Source: Yersinia enterocolitica (GTDB lineage Bacteria > Pseudomonadota > Gammaproteobacteria > Enterobacterales > Enterobacteriaceae). Taken from it: a stretch of DNA of 64,000 bases. The notes under the pieces were generated by a model. The model was not told the DNA's origin. It saw only the letters and a list, made by a program, of their open reading frames with translations, and made no database searches. The position numbers and the translations under genes were made by a program. This document shows, piece after piece, positions 51,188-61,027 of the stretch. Within the stretch, counting starts at the first letter, position 1. Every line of letters starts with the position of its first letter. The stretch is taken from the NCBI GenBank assembly GCA_002082245.2, contig NBTC02000002.1, forward strand, positions 1,364,001-1,428,000, in the 5' to 3' direction.

Positions 51188-53775
51188 ATCACCTCTAACT
51201 GCCGGAATTCACCCTTAACCAATGTGCTGCTGGGTAATTTATAATCAAAGCCGCAACTATCACCAACGCCCTCACCCCATATCACGCGCAGATGTCCATC
51301 TTGCTGGTTCACCCGCACCATGGCTTGCCCGCCCTGAGCGATATAGCCCACACTGGCACCAGTGGCATCTTTCACCTCGGCACCAAACGGCAGTGGTGTG
51401 TTATCCGCCCGATGTCCGGTCAATAACATCGAATAGCCACTAGAGGTCTCAAACTTCACCAGTGCCACCGCACCGGCAGTAGGGGCAACCCGTTGACTGG
51501 TAGTTTTAAATTCCACATCCGACGATAAGCCTTTTGGATCCAGTTCTACATCATTTTGTCGGTAAGGGCTTAAGTAAGGCACCACCGCCCGGCCACTGCT
51601 ATCGAGACGCATCCCCGAATAGTTGGCCACACGGGCTCCGGCAGCATCCGGGGCCTCAACAATCCCTACCGTATCGCCCAGATAGGAGGCAAAAACCACA
51701 CCACCACCGTAGGCGACGATGCCACCAGACATATTGACACTGGCCTGCTCGTAATCATTACTTTTCGAATAACTGCCACCAATAGTCGTTTTAGGCGCCA
51801 GCCAACTGCCCGTCACGCCTACAGTGTTGTAGTTACCGTTCACGTCAGTACGGTTATTCGCCGCTGAAACACCATAGTTAAATTGATTATCGTCGCCAGC
51901 AGAACCTGAAACCCCGGTTTGAACTGAACTGCTGTCACGAGTGTTGGTGTAACTGGTACTCAACCGCGGTGAACCCCGTTTGCTGCCCAACGGAATGGAG
52001 AAAGAGACGCTCAGTTGATTATCCCAATCCCCACTGGACATATTGCGCAGCCGATTAAGAGCTAGGTTATAACTCAGTGACTTATAACTATTATTATAAC
52101 CGAGTTGGAAATTCATATCGCGACGCTGCCCGCCCCAATAATCCTGCGCATTCGCATTGGCATAAAACGAACCATAACCCTCTGGCAAACCTTGAGTAAT
52201 ACTGATTTGCGCCTGATTGCGGCGACGATACTTAAAACTGTCATCGTAGCGAGTATTACCATCTGGCAGGCTTGAATTGAAAATAGTGTTATTAACTTCG
52301 CCATGTTGCAAATAGTCACGCATGCGCATCGCTTCTGACGGCGTATAAAAACCGTCACTGGAATAGTGGTAACTGGCGATGGTCAGGCTGGTATTGGTTT
52401 CCGGTAATGAGTTCGCATAGGTAATGCCCATACTCTGACCGTTCTGATCACTCTCACCGGGTAACCTGGTTTGTGCTTGTGTCAAACTAAATGCCACCGC
52501 GCCTACGGGAGTATTAAACGCCAGCCCGGCAGAGGCCGATAGATACCCTTCGGCTGCAACCACTCCACCGTTACCGGTGATTAAATTGGATAAGCCATGG
52601 CGCAAGGTTCCCATCAAGAGAGCCGGTTTTTCCGCCATTGAATTATCACGATACTCACCGGCCATTAAAGAATAGCGCGTGGTTCCCGGCCGCAATAGCT
52701 CGGCAATTGATGCAAATGGCACGGTAAACGACTGCTCGCTACCATCAGCTTCAGTAATAGTGACAATCAGATTGCCGCCCTGACCTGTAGGGTAGAGATC
52801 GTCGATGGTAAAAGGCCCCGGTGGCACCGTGGTTTCATAAATAGATTGGCCTTGTTGACGCACCACGACACGGGCGTTAGTACGGGCGATGCCGCGCACT
52901 ACGGGTGCATAACCACGCTGAGAGTCAGCGAACATACGATCATCCGAGCTTAATTCAATGCCACGATAGCTGAGACTGTCGAATACCTGACCATCAGTAT
53001 TGGAGTCACCAATCGTCATTTTGCTGTATAAGGATGGCACCGCACGCTCCGCGTAAGTGGCCAGATTTTGATAATCAAATCCCTGACTGTCACTTCGATT
53101 TAATGCGCTACGATAGTATAAACGCCAACTTTGCCAGTTGAATCCGCCTAGCAGCCCGAGATATTGATAAGTCTGGCTGCTGGCATCACTCTGATTACTG
53201 CGATAACCGGTGTAATCATATTTCAGCGTTGCCGCCGTCACACCGTCATCCCAATATTTGGGATTAACATAGCCACGCGCCTGACGGATTAAGGAAGCCT
53301 GTGGGATCTGAATATCCAACCGCTGGGTATTCTCATCAAAAATGGCATTCCCACCGTCCAGCAGAGTACTCAATGACGAGCAAACACTGGCAGTTTCCAG
53401 TTGTTTCAGTACATCAGGCGTGAGCTTAGTGGTATCAATTCCGAGTTCATCAAACAACTTTAAGTCAAAACACGGAAGAGCCACTTTAGATTCTGGCGAC
53501 GGCAACTCAAAGCGTATCGCCTGACGCCCGATCCATTGCTCATTCAAATAGATATCAATACTACGCTCACCTGGAGCAACGGGATTGCCCTCACTATAGC
53601 GGCTGGCATCAACAGAAAAACGGAGGAAAGAATCACTGAACTCAACATGTTCAGGGTCTTCAGCACAGGCGGGTAAATTAAATAGCATGCCGCCCAAGCT
53701 AAAAATAACAAGGGAGAATGCCGACAAATATTTCGGGCGCTCGTTTTTTTGATAATACATGTAATAATTAAACAT
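51178..53775 (-). CDS. Fimbrial outer-membrane usher
   Basis: 865 residues. Signal peptide (LPACA end), N-terminal chaperone-binding domain (VEFSDSFL, DIYLNEQWIGRQ), 24-strand pore with plug, and C-terminal domains ending with the usual paired cysteines (CGFDYKL ... LEVICK). PYLSPYRQNDVELDPKGL is a well-conserved usher motif. Inserts into the outer membrane and assembles subunits delivered by the chaperones. Confidence 0.95.
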   Translation of the reverse strand: MFNYYMYYQKNERPKYLSAFSLVIFSLGGMLFNLPACAEDPEHVEFSDSFLRFSVDASRYSEGNPVAPGERSIDIYLNEQWIGRQAIRFELPSPESKVALPCFDLKLFDELGIDTTKLTPDVLKQLETASVCSSLSTLLDGGNAIFDENTQRLDIQIPQASLIRQARGYVNPKYWDDGVTAATLKYDYTGYRSNQSDASSQTYQYLGLLGGFNWQSWRLYYRSALNRSDSQGFDYQNLATYAERAVPSLYSKMTIGDSNTDGQVFDSLSYRGIELSSDDRMFADSQRGYAPVVRGIARTNARVVVRQQGQSIYETTVPPGPFTIDDLYPTGQGGNLIVTITEADGSEQSFTVPFASIAELLRPGTTRYSLMAGEYRDNSMAEKPALLMGTLRHGLSNLITGNGGVVAAEGYLSASAGLAFNTPVGAVAFSLTQAQTRLPGESDQNGQSMGITYANSLPETNTSLTIASYHYSSDGFYTPSEAMRMRDYLQHGEVNNTIFNSSLPDGNTRYDDSFKYRRRNQAQISITQGLPEGYGSFYANANAQDYWGGQRRDMNFQLGYNNSYKSLSYNLALNRLRNMSSGDWDNQLSVSFSIPLGSKRGSPRLSTSYTNTRDSSSVQTGVSGSAGDDNQFNYGVSAANNRTDVNGNYNTVGVTGSWLAPKTTIGGSYSKSNDYEQASVNMSGGIVAYGGGVVFASYLGDTVGIVEAPDAAGARVANYSGMRLDSSGRAVVPYLSPYRQNDVELDPKGLSSDVEFKTTSQRVAPTAGAVALVKFETSSGYSMLLTGHRADNTPLPFGAEVKDATGASVGYIAQGGQAMVRVNQQDGHLRVIWGEGVGDSCGFDYKLPSSTLVKGEFRQLEVICK

Positions 53776-53846
53776 TATATCGAGGCCATTTAATAAATAT
53801 GCACCCGGTGGATGCAGAGAAAGACTAATTAATTATATTTATGTTT

Positions 53847-54590
53847 TTATTGCGCCAACTTTTGAACACCCTGCGTCTCGCCACCCTGATCATTGATAAC
53901 AGAATAAAAAACTTGTGTAGTATTATTTATTGGTCCGTTAGCGCTAACCGGTAAGCTAAGCTCAGCAAAAGGTGCAATCATCTTATTATTTATTTTGCTC
54001 AAGTTCGCCACCGCCGGGCTCTCTTTTGATGCCCGTAACTCCAATTTTCTAAAGGTTATATAATACGGTGATGCATTTTTTATAACCAGTTGATTGCCCT
54101 TTTTAGAAAAGGTCAGATTCGTAATAGCCTGTTCTATCGGCATCGTTAATTCTGCTGGGCGATAGAACATTTTTATTCGGGTACGAAAAGCCAATTGCAA
54201 TTTATTATCTTCCCCCGTGGCACCTTTAGTGGGTTTAGGCGGAATCTCTAGCAAATTAAACCAAAAAAGCGTTTCACGATCGGTTGCTAAGCCGCTGCCA
54301 GTACGGAACAGGCGAATAGTCTGATCCCGTTTAGGATCCAGACGCACTACTGGTGGCGTAACACTAAAAGGCACCTTGATGGTATCAGGACGCGCATTCG
54401 CATCACCGTTATCAATCCAGGCTTGAAGAAGAACCGGCATATTACCGGTATTGGAAACCTTAACCACACCTTCACGCTGCTTCTCGTCATAAATAACACG
54501 CGTACCCGTGATCATTACTTCAGCACGGGTAACCGTTGCTGCAACCAGTAATGTGACAAAAGCAAAGGCTATAAAGTATGTTTTGCGCAT
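53847..54590 (-). CDS. First periplasmic fimbrial chaperone
   Basis: 247 residues from ATG 54590 (MRKTYFIAF); an upstream TTG in frame is less likely. Signal peptide (~1-23, TRA-EVMITG), then GTRVIYDEKQREGVVKVSN, LLQAWIDNG, RLDPKRDQTIRLFRTG, TLFWFNLLEIPPK, the PapD-type chaperone signatures. The F1-G1 loop is short (FGS type). Located between the major subunit and usher genes. Confidence 0.94.
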   Translation of the reverse strand: MRKTYFIAFAFVTLLVAATVTRAEVMITGTRVIYDEKQREGVVKVSNTGNMPVLLQAWIDNGDANARPDTIKVPFSVTPPVVRLDPKRDQTIRLFRTGSGLATDRETLFWFNLLEIPPKPTKGATGEDNKLQLAFRTRIKMFYRPAELTMPIEQAITNLTFSKKGNQLVIKNASPYYITFRKLELRASKESPAVANLSKINNKMIAPFAELSLPVSANGPINNTTQVFYSVINDQGGETQGVQKLAQ

Positions 54591-54706
54591 AAGAGTTTCC
54601 AATTATAGAGCGAATGAAACAGGGAGCATTAAGCTCCCATTTGGCAACAGATAACATTAGCTATAACAATCACTTGCCACCAGCTACGCTATATCACACG
54701 CTTTGA

Positions 54707-55246
54707 TTAATCGTAAACAATAGTATAGTCGACTTGTGTTACAACGGTACCAGCACCAACAGTGCCACTATTCGCATAATATTGTGCGTAGTAGCCCAAT
54801 GTTGCATCACCAGTGGAAATATCTTCCACCACGCCGCCCTGGCTAGCGCCGCCTACCATGATTGCTGTGCTGCTTTTGTCTAACAAACGAACCTGAACAC
54901 CAGTTGCTGTACCGCTATTGTTGTTCAACCGGCCAGTGCTGGTCTCAACAAAAGCACCTGGTTCGAAGTAAGCATAAGCGTTATTCAGTGTCGCCCCAGT
55001 ACAACCAGACAACGAGATATTGAAAGGAGTGGTACCCGCAACGGAGTTGACTGAACTCAGTGCGCTTGCAGAAATAGTCGGTAAGTTAACGGTCCCATCT
55101 TTAGTGCCGTTGTTGACAGAGACACCACAAGTCGTATCTGTAATTTGACCGTTAATGGTAATAGTTCCATCAGCAGCAAATGCTGATTGTGCAATAAATA
55201 CGCTTGCAATAGCAGCGATTAATGCATTGCTAGTTTTAATTTTCAT
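54707..55246 (-). CDS. Major fimbrial subunit
   Basis: 179 residues. Signal peptide cleaved after SAFA (AADGTITINGQITDTTC). Type 1 pilin layout: Cys pair (TTCGVSV ... SGCTGA), donor-strand segment DGTITINGQI at the mature N-terminus and the penultimate-Tyr beta-zipper end DYTIVYD. First gene of the operon, with a 117-base gap to the chaperone. Separate ribosome loading of such a gap is normal for highly expressed subunits. Confidence 0.93.
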   Translation of the reverse strand: MKIKTSNALIAAIASVFIAQSAFAADGTITINGQITDTTCGVSVNNGTKDGTVNLPTISASALSSVNSVAGTTPFNISLSGCTGATLNNAYAYFEPGAFVETSTGRLNNNSGTATGVQVRLLDKSSTAIMVGGASQGGVVEDISTGDATLGYYAQYYANSGTVGAGTVVTQVDYTIVYD

Positions 55247-55886
55247 GTTTATTTCCCTGTGCTTTAAAATAAGGTTTTAGACCAATACTATTAATTAGGA
55301 TTAATATCCTGAATCAGTGACATCCGATTTCGTACGGCTATTATTTCAGCATTTTAAATATTGTCAATCCAGTCCAAAACGTGATGTTATAAATGCATTA
55401 CCAAATAATAAGAATCACAGAATACAAACAAAAGAAGAGTGGAAATTCACGGCAGGACATATCTCATTCCGTGTGGGAAATTACCTACAATCGATAGATA
55501 ACATATAAAAATAAGTTATATTCGATATTAAACACGTGAATGACTCATAAATAAAAAAACAATATAAAACAGGCTTGTGGGACTTTTCTTACGCTGATAG
55601 ATGAGGACATCTTAAAAAAATACCATTCTTAGATATAACACATCAAAAAATGCCAAACATAAATTTAGCCAAAAATGATCTTTACAAATTATTTATAATA
55701 TTTAAGTGAAAAATATCTATTTATCGAAAAATTAAATTAATATCAACAAATCTCATGACAAAAAGAAACAAAAATAGCCACTTTTATTATCTTATAAACA
55801 GAAATAATTATCACTTACTGTTATCTTTTTTGACTCTGCCAATCATTGTAAGCCAGTACGTAATGCCATCTTATGGAGCGATAGCA
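55247..55886. other. AT-rich control region of the fimbrial operon
   Basis: 640 bases with no plausible gene and a strong A/T bias (many A5-A6 and T5 runs between 55530 and 55820). This is typical of H-NS-silenced horizontally acquired loci. I looked for the short inverted repeats of an invertible fim switch and did not find them. Confidence 0.6.
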
Positions 55887-56357
55887 TCACCTCATCTCCA
55901 CCTGTGTGCCTAATTTACGCGCTAACCCTTTGGCACCTTCTCGCATAACGCTATCATGATTCCAGCGAAATAATGGGGCAGCTATTGGTGCCAGACAGTT
56001 CATCCAGCGCGTATTGGTTCGAATATGCCAATCGTAACGAACAATGGTGTCGCTGCCATTGTAAAATAATGACCACTGCCCAATCCCTTCAACTTCACCA
56101 CTCGCCTGCCCCTCTAACAAATGTAAAGGCATAATGGTTACTACATGAATATCAAAGGTTATCCGATAAGGAAGTACACCTTTCCAGGTATAACGATGTA
56201 ATGCGCCGATACCCTGTAGATCGCCTTTTTCTATCTCAATGATTTGCTCCAGGCTTTTCCACCAATACGGCCACATATCCGGGTGGCATAAAATATCCCA
56301 TACTGCCTGAAGCGGTGCCTTGACCTGCCAAATGGTGGAAAACCGATACTCAGCCAT
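55887..56357 (-). CDS. SRPBCC-superfamily (START-like) protein
   Basis: 156 residues. Starts MAEYRFSTIWQVKAPLQAVWDILCHPDMWPYWWKS, the usual SRPBCC/polyketide-cyclase opening with a ligand-cavity helix; long beta strands follow. Such proteins bind hydrophobic ligands. No signal peptide, so cytoplasmic. Gap of 16 bases to the upstream LolA-like gene; the two form an operon. Function unknown. Confidence 0.8.
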   Translation of the reverse strand: MAEYRFSTIWQVKAPLQAVWDILCHPDMWPYWWKSLEQIIEIEKGDLQGIGALHRYTWKGVLPYRITFDIHVVTIMPLHLLEGQASGEVEGIGQWSLFYNGSDTIVRYDWHIRTNTRWMNCLAPIAAPLFRWNHDSVMREGAKGLARKLGTQVEMR

Positions 56358-56373
56358 ACCAGCGAACTCCGCA

Positions 56374-57093
56374 TCAAGGGGTGAAAAAACGCTCAGGAAA
56401 ATGCAAATTGATAATCATTGCCTCCATAATGACCGTTTCCAGTTGCCTTTCATCCACCCCATAACTGATCACTTTGACAGGCAAATGGGATCGATTATCT
56501 AGCCAGATGTCACAGCGATGCACCTTATCCACAGTGAAACCGGCCGGGCCAGTTATTGAGAGGTGCAATACCAGTTGTTGCGCGAAAACCTCCTCACCAA
56601 GAATTGCGGTCTTGCCACCTTGTTGCAGGCGCTGGATGTTGTCTAACAACCTTCCAATGTCTGATTGATCCACCCGGTGGCCATTTTTATCGCGTATTAA
56701 GGTATTGGTGGGCAAAAGGCTCAGCACAGGTAGCGTGTTTACACCGAAGGGCCATAATCGAACTTTGCCACTGTCAGGGCTATAGACCAGCGCGGCGCCA
56801 TTGTGGGGTTCAGTAAAATCCATACGCACATATCCCGGCTTACGATAGCTATAACGAATCACCGTAGCCTCGCCTTGTGCTGACAGAGAATGAATTATGA
56901 CCTGATAGGATTCAATCTGCTCAAAATGGTGTTGAGCGACCCGAATCGGGTCAGAGGTAAGGAGACTCGATATTGGCATGAACATCGGGCTGGCATCACC
57001 CGCCATCGCTGCATAGGCAACACTGCCCGGCAGCAGTAGTGCCGTCAGTATTACAATGAAACCGGTTAAGCCGCGAATAGCCTTCTCCTGCAT
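56374..57093 (-). CDS. LolA-like (DUF1571-type) exported protein
   Basis: 239 residues. N-terminal signal peptide or anchor (~10-29, LLLPGSVAYAA). Then a beta-rich LolA/LolB-like fold: YQVIIHSLSAQGEATVIRYSYRKPGYVRMDF, typical of proteins that carry lipid in the periplasm; IWLDNRSHLPVKVISYG near the end matches DUF1571-type proteins. Likely periplasmic lipid/lipoprotein handling, but no experiment is known to me. Paired with an SRPBCC protein. Confidence 0.7.
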   Translation of the reverse strand: MQEKAIRGLTGFIVILTALLLPGSVAYAAMAGDASPMFMPISSLLTSDPIRVAQHHFEQIESYQVIIHSLSAQGEATVIRYSYRKPGYVRMDFTEPHNGAALVYSPDSGKVRLWPFGVNTLPVLSLLPTNTLIRDKNGHRVDQSDIGRLLDNIQRLQQGGKTAILGEEVFAQQLVLHLSITGPAGFTVDKVHRCDIWLDNRSHLPVKVISYGVDERQLETVIMEAMIINLHFPERFFTP

Positions 57094-57432
57094 TTGGGAT
57101 TCATCAGTCAGAACTCTCTGATGTCATAATTAAATATAGGCCTAAATAGCAGCAAACAATCAACAACCCTGATCTATTATTTATCATCTTGCCACGCCAA
57201 CTTAGTGTGATAAGGATCGCTGAATTTTTTTTCTATAAGTGCTTGAATAATGGCGGAGCAAGCGGGGTTTTCCCCTTAGAAAGGTTATCTTCTCAGTCGT
57301 TTTCGGGGCAACCTCTTCAGCCGCTCCGGTATCTCTCCATGAAACGGTTGCGATCATGCACCTTTTTACGGCATGTTTATGGCAACACCTCCCTGCTTTA
57401 GATATTCGAATTATCACTTTGTGGGCAACCTG
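57094..57432. other. Upstream region of mtfA
   Basis: 339 bases, nothing coding convincing. A T8 run near 57223-57231 and a GGGGTTTTCCCC palindrome (57267-57278) are the only features. A promoter for mtfA is expected here but is not obvious. Confidence 0.4.
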
Positions 57433-58245
57433 ATGATTAAGTGGCTGTGGAAAGCAAATCAACCGCAAGCGGAGATGCTTGCGCAGTGGCAGGAAGCACT
57501 GAACATCCCACTGTTGGCTCCGCTGAATGAGCAGGAGCAGCAGCGGCTGGTTTCTGTTGCCAGTAATTTGCTGCAACAAAAGCGGCTGGTGCCATTGCAG
57601 GGGTTAGAACTAACACCGCTGATGCAAGCCCGCCTTTGTCTGCTATTCGCACTGCCAGTGATGGAACTCGGCGCCAAATGGTTAGATGGCTTTCATGAAG
57701 TCCTTATTTATCCTTCACCTTTTGTGGTTGACGACGACTGGCAAGATGATCTCGGCTTGGTGCACTCTGGTCAAACGGTACAATCGGGTCAAAGTTGGGA
57801 ACAAGGGCCGATTGTCTTGAACTGGCAAGATATTCAAGATTCCTTTGATTTATCAGGCTTTAATCTGGTTATTCATGAGGCCGCACACAAGCTGGATATG
57901 CGTAATGGTGGCAATTCTAACGGGGTGCCTCCTATTGCTATGCGTGATGTAGCTGCATGGGAATATGACCTGCATCAGGCGATGGACAGTATTCAAGATG
58001 AGATAGATATGGTAGGTGTCGAGGCTGCCAGTATGGATGCGTATGCCGCCAGTGATCCGGCGGAATGTTTTGCGGTATTATCAGAGTATTTCTTCAGTGC
58101 GCCTGAACTATTAGAAAGTCGTTTTCCTGTTGTTTATCAGCATTTCTGCGCATTCTATCGTCAGGACCCACTCGCCAGATTAAAACGTTGGGAAAATGGG
58201 TTAGCGGATAATCAAAATACCGATAATATGCAGCCACTAAGTTAA
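57433..58245 (+). CDS. mtfA: Mlc titration factor / peptidase MtfA
   Basis: 270 residues from ATG 57433 ([10 protein letters not shown]), the E. coli start; a frame-open extension of 20 codons upstream is rejected. Zinc peptidase motif H148-E149-A-A-H152 ([10 protein letters not shown]) with the downstream [20 protein letters not shown] glutamates. It binds the repressor Mlc and so affects ptsG; aminopeptidase activity is reported. Next to tRNA-Asn as in E. coli. Confidence 0.95.
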   Translation: MIKWLWKANQPQAEMLAQWQEALNIPLLAPLNEQEQQRLVSVASNLLQQKRLVPLQGLELTPLMQARLCLLFALPVMELGAKWLDGFHEVLIYPSPFVVDDDWQDDLGLVHSGQTVQSGQSWEQGPIVLNWQDIQDSFDLSGFNLVIHEAAHKLDMRNGGNSNGVPPIAMRDVAAWEYDLHQAMDSIQDEIDMVGVEAASMDAYAASDPAECFAVLSEYFFSAPELLESRFPVVYQHFCAFYRQDPLARLKRWENGLADNQNTDNMQPLS

Positions 58246-58377
58246 TTACCTATACCTTCGTTGAAGCAGTAAAGAGTCGATAGTTAATAATAAATCGCGG
58301 ACTGGCCTTATTTAGCCGCTATATCCACCCTCTTTGCTCAGATGCTGAGCAGTCAATCGCAATGTACTAATTTAGCG

Positions 58378-58406
58378 TTGACAGTATCGGGCATGCTAGA
58401 TATCAT
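58378..58406 (+). promoter_or_regulatory. tRNA-Asn promoter
   Basis: TTGACA, 17 bases, TATCAT, followed by the GC-rich stretch GCGCCCCG, which looks like the discriminator of stringently controlled stable RNA promoters. The tRNA begins 18 bases later. Confidence 0.85.
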
Positions 58407-58424
58407 GCGCCCCGTTCACACGAT

Positions 58425-58500
58425 TCCTCTGTAGTTCAGTCGGTAGAACGGCGGACTGTTAATCCGTATGTCACTGGTTCGAGTCCAGTCAGAGGAGCCA
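58425..58500 (+). tRNA. asnT: tRNA-Asn (anticodon GTT)
   Basis: 76 bases including an encoded CCA. The acceptor arms TCCTCTG / CAGAGGA pair, the anticodon loop reads CTGTTAA, and the TPsiC arm is GGTTCGAGTCC. Identical as far as I can tell to E. coli tRNA-Asn. In Yersinia, asn tRNA genes are integration sites of the high-pathogenicity island. Confidence 0.98.
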
Positions 58501-58501
58501 A
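58485..58501 (+). other. HPI-type attachment core (attB) in the tRNA 3' end
   Basis: The 17 bases CCAGTCAGAGGAGCCAA equal the direct repeat that flanks the Yersinia high-pathogenicity island as I recall it. Only one copy is seen in the window and no integrase follows, so this site is unoccupied by HPI. Confidence 0.75.
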
Positions 58502-58510
58502 ATTAGAAAA

Positions 58511-58539
58511 GCTCGCTTAGGAAACTAAGCGGGCTTTTT
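58511..58539 (+). terminator. Terminator of the tRNA-Asn transcript
   Basis: GCTCGCTTAG / CTAAGCGGGC around GAAA, one G-U pair, then five T. Confidence 0.93.
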
Positions 58540-59109
58540 GCTTTTGTTTTTTTGATCGTTTTTGTGTGTTACTGGCCGAAGCCTCTTCTCTAAGCCTGCC
58601 GATACGGCAGTGAACAGTTATAAAATACACATAACTTGCTGATGGTAAAAGAAAAATAGACTGCGAGGGTAAAAAAGGCTTTTTTAATACTCTCGACAAA
58701 TCCTGTATAAAATCAATACGTTAGTGTTGGCCGAAAAAAGAGGGTTAAAAATAGAGAATGGTGGCGATGATGCTGCAACCATAAACACTAAACCTTCCTG
58801 TAATCAGAATTTTCTGCAACTCACCTTGCTCAACAAATAACAAGAAGTGTAGTGTACTAAACTGGCTTTTTAGCCGTAAAAAAAGCAGATTACACCACTG
58901 CTAATGGCGGTTTGGAATACGTTATTTTGCTTCGTTTGCCGTTATCCACCAGCCTATATTTGGATTGATCCTGTGCGGCTATTATCGTACCAGGCCGACA
59001 TTTTGATATGTTAATTGTTAGATATCCTGGAAATTACAACGTTGTGTGCAACGGAGACATCCGTACAAAAGTGCGAGATGGATATTAGTCGACGCGAAGG
59101 AATATGAAT
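58540..59109. other. Gap between tRNA-Asn and the Sel1-like gene
   Basis: About 570 bases. No integrase remnant or second attachment core found. Several T/A-rich runs, nothing coding supported. The GAAGGA at 59096-59101 is the ribosome site of the next gene. Confidence 0.45.
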
Positions 59110-60462
59110 ATGGCTGAGTTTCAGGATCCGTTTTTCACCAGCACATCAGAAGACGTGGAAGCCGAATACGTTTGTGGTGTTGAGGCCTTACGGGCAGGCG
59201 ATTGCAACGCTGCAAGTAGACACTTAGGCAATGCTGCTCGGGGAGGTCACGTTTCGGCATTATTCAATCTTTCTCTTCTTTGGGGGGCAGGCAGTGTGAC
59301 ACCCTATGATTTCGATCTGGCGGCAGACTGTTGGTATAAAGCAGCGGAAGCCGGTCATCCTCGAGCCACAGCTATTCTCTGGCAGTTGGAGGCAGCGGAT
59401 CGAGGTGGATTTGGAGCAAATAATCTCGCTAAATTTGCCAAAGACGCGAATTCTGGGGATAGCCTGATATATTCGATAATGGTTTGTGCCGCCCGCTTTT
59501 ATGATGTGATTTGCCGAAAATACGGCGCTACGGTGGACGTTATCGCTTATGAATTGGATGCAGCCACAATGAGCAATTTTGATTTCGTTCATTCATTCGT
59601 CAAGCGAACTGGCATAAACAAGGACTTCTACGAAGGGGGTTTGAACCGGTTAAAACCCGATTCAGCCGCGGATCAAATCGTTGATGGCCTAAATCAGTTA
59701 CATGCTGCGATGAGATCGTCAGGTGTAAGTGAAAAGCTCGCTGCCATGGCCCGTTGCTCTATCGTGGGACATATCATTGCAAAATCACCCTACGGAGAGC
59801 ATTCTCAGCCGCTTCGTGGTATAGATACGTTCTTTATCGAGGATGCAGGATTATTAGCTGAATCACGCGAGAGTCATGCCAACGAAATGGACTTATCTGC
59901 CAGGAAGCGGGAGTCTCAGGTCGAGCAAACTCAGAGACAAATCGCAGTTAATCTTGAGCAGATGGGGGCATCGGTCCTCCTCATAACGCAATCAGGGAAA
60001 GTCGTTATGACGGCAGACAGCTTGCAAGACCGACCACGCAATTGGTTTGGTGGGAAGGTCATGGAGGTCATGATAAGCCGCCCAGGCTTAGCCCCGTATT
60101 TCATCTATTATGAGAACGACGAGTACTACTACAACATGTCTGGGCCTGCTCAGCAGTCCTTTTCCAACGCTCAAGGCTACAACAACTATCGCAGTAACGT
60201 ATCGCAAGCCCTATGCATGTATTTGGTGGTACACCTGATAGCAACACAGGGCAACGATATAAGTCATCCTGAGATGTCATTCAGTCACAACAGAATACAC
60301 ACAAATGTCATCGCCTACATTGATAGGCTGAATAACTGGTACCCCATTCAACACAACTCGGCAGAATCAAACTCAGCGACAGAACGCAAGGTCGCACAAG
60401 TTAATAGGGGCGAGATCGACATTACTGATGTTATTGCCGTTCATCATACATCTCCCTCATAG
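59110..60462 (+). CDS. Protein of unknown function with N-terminal Sel1-like repeats
   Basis: 450 residues from ATG 59110 (GAAGGA eight bases upstream); an ATG two codons earlier is too close to it. Residues ~18-100 read as Sel1/TPR-like helical repeats (AASRHLGNAARGGHVSALFN, DLAADCWYKAAEAGHPRATA). A charged, probably coiled region (~255-290) follows, and the C-terminal half contains PRNWFGGKVMEV and an aromatic patch (YFIYYENDEYYYN). No signal peptide or membrane helix. No family recognised for the rest. Downstream of tRNA-Asn, so likely acquired accessory DNA. Confidence 0.85.
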   Translation: MAEFQDPFFTSTSEDVEAEYVCGVEALRAGDCNAASRHLGNAARGGHVSALFNLSLLWGAGSVTPYDFDLAADCWYKAAEAGHPRATAILWQLEAADRGGFGANNLAKFAKDANSGDSLIYSIMVCAARFYDVICRKYGATVDVIAYELDAATMSNFDFVHSFVKRTGINKDFYEGGLNRLKPDSAADQIVDGLNQLHAAMRSSGVSEKLAAMARCSIVGHIIAKSPYGEHSQPLRGIDTFFIEDAGLLAESRESHANEMDLSARKRESQVEQTQRQIAVNLEQMGASVLLITQSGKVVMTADSLQDRPRNWFGGKVMEVMISRPGLAPYFIYYENDEYYYNMSGPAQQSFSNAQGYNNYRSNVSQALCMYLVVHLIATQGNDISHPEMSFSHNRIHTNVIAYIDRLNNWYPIQHNSAESNSATERKVAQVNRGEIDITDVIAVHHTSPS

Positions 60463-61027
60463 ATTAACCGCGGTTGCGGGGAATAGCCTTTACCGGCAAT
60501 TCCCCGAACTGATCCAGACGTGCGCGGCTATCTTCCAGAGTTACTGTCCGGTGGGTTGATACCCTGCCACTCCGGTTTATTCGGCATGCCCGCGTCGTCT
60601 AACACTCTATAAAATGAACTTCATAAAACTATAAATAAAAGGCTGATTATTATAATGAAGCCACTTTAGGCATTGGTTTTGCGTTCAAATACCTAAAGTG
60701 TTACTGAAAATAATTCTTTATTGTCTTCTGTTCATTTCACTGCTTGCCAAAATAAAAGGACCAATACCTTTATTGTCGTTGGTAACCTTTTTCTGAGTAC
60801 CTAGGTTCTCTTTCAGGATGAGAACATGCGCGAATGGCATCAAATCGCCTTAATAACTTTATGCCGAAATGGTTAATAAAAATCACTACTGTTAAGCGTC
60901 AGCCAGCACATTGAGATGGTTTTACAACTACCAAATTAAAAAAGCCCACTTAAGCAACCTCAAGTGAGCTTTTTACTATTTAATCTGCTAATAAGCCCTA
61001 CAACTCCAGGCTTACACGACCCTCCCC
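60463..61027. other. Non-coding gap with two hairpins
   Basis: 565 bases. A 9-bp inverted repeat CACTTTAGG (60662-60670) / CCTAAAGTG (60692-60700) with a 21-base loop, and a bidirectional terminator at 60939-60974. No gene supported. AT-rich in the second half. Confidence 0.5.
60939..60974. terminator. Bidirectional terminator
   Basis: AAAAAGC-CACTT arms against AAGTG-GCTTTTT with one mismatch; T-runs on both strands. It ends the EIIA transcript (minus). Confidence 0.8.

Noticed and set aside
55247..55886. Invertible fim-type promoter switch upstream of the fimbrial subunit
   Set aside because: No matching pair of short inverted repeats found by eye and no recombinase gene nearby.
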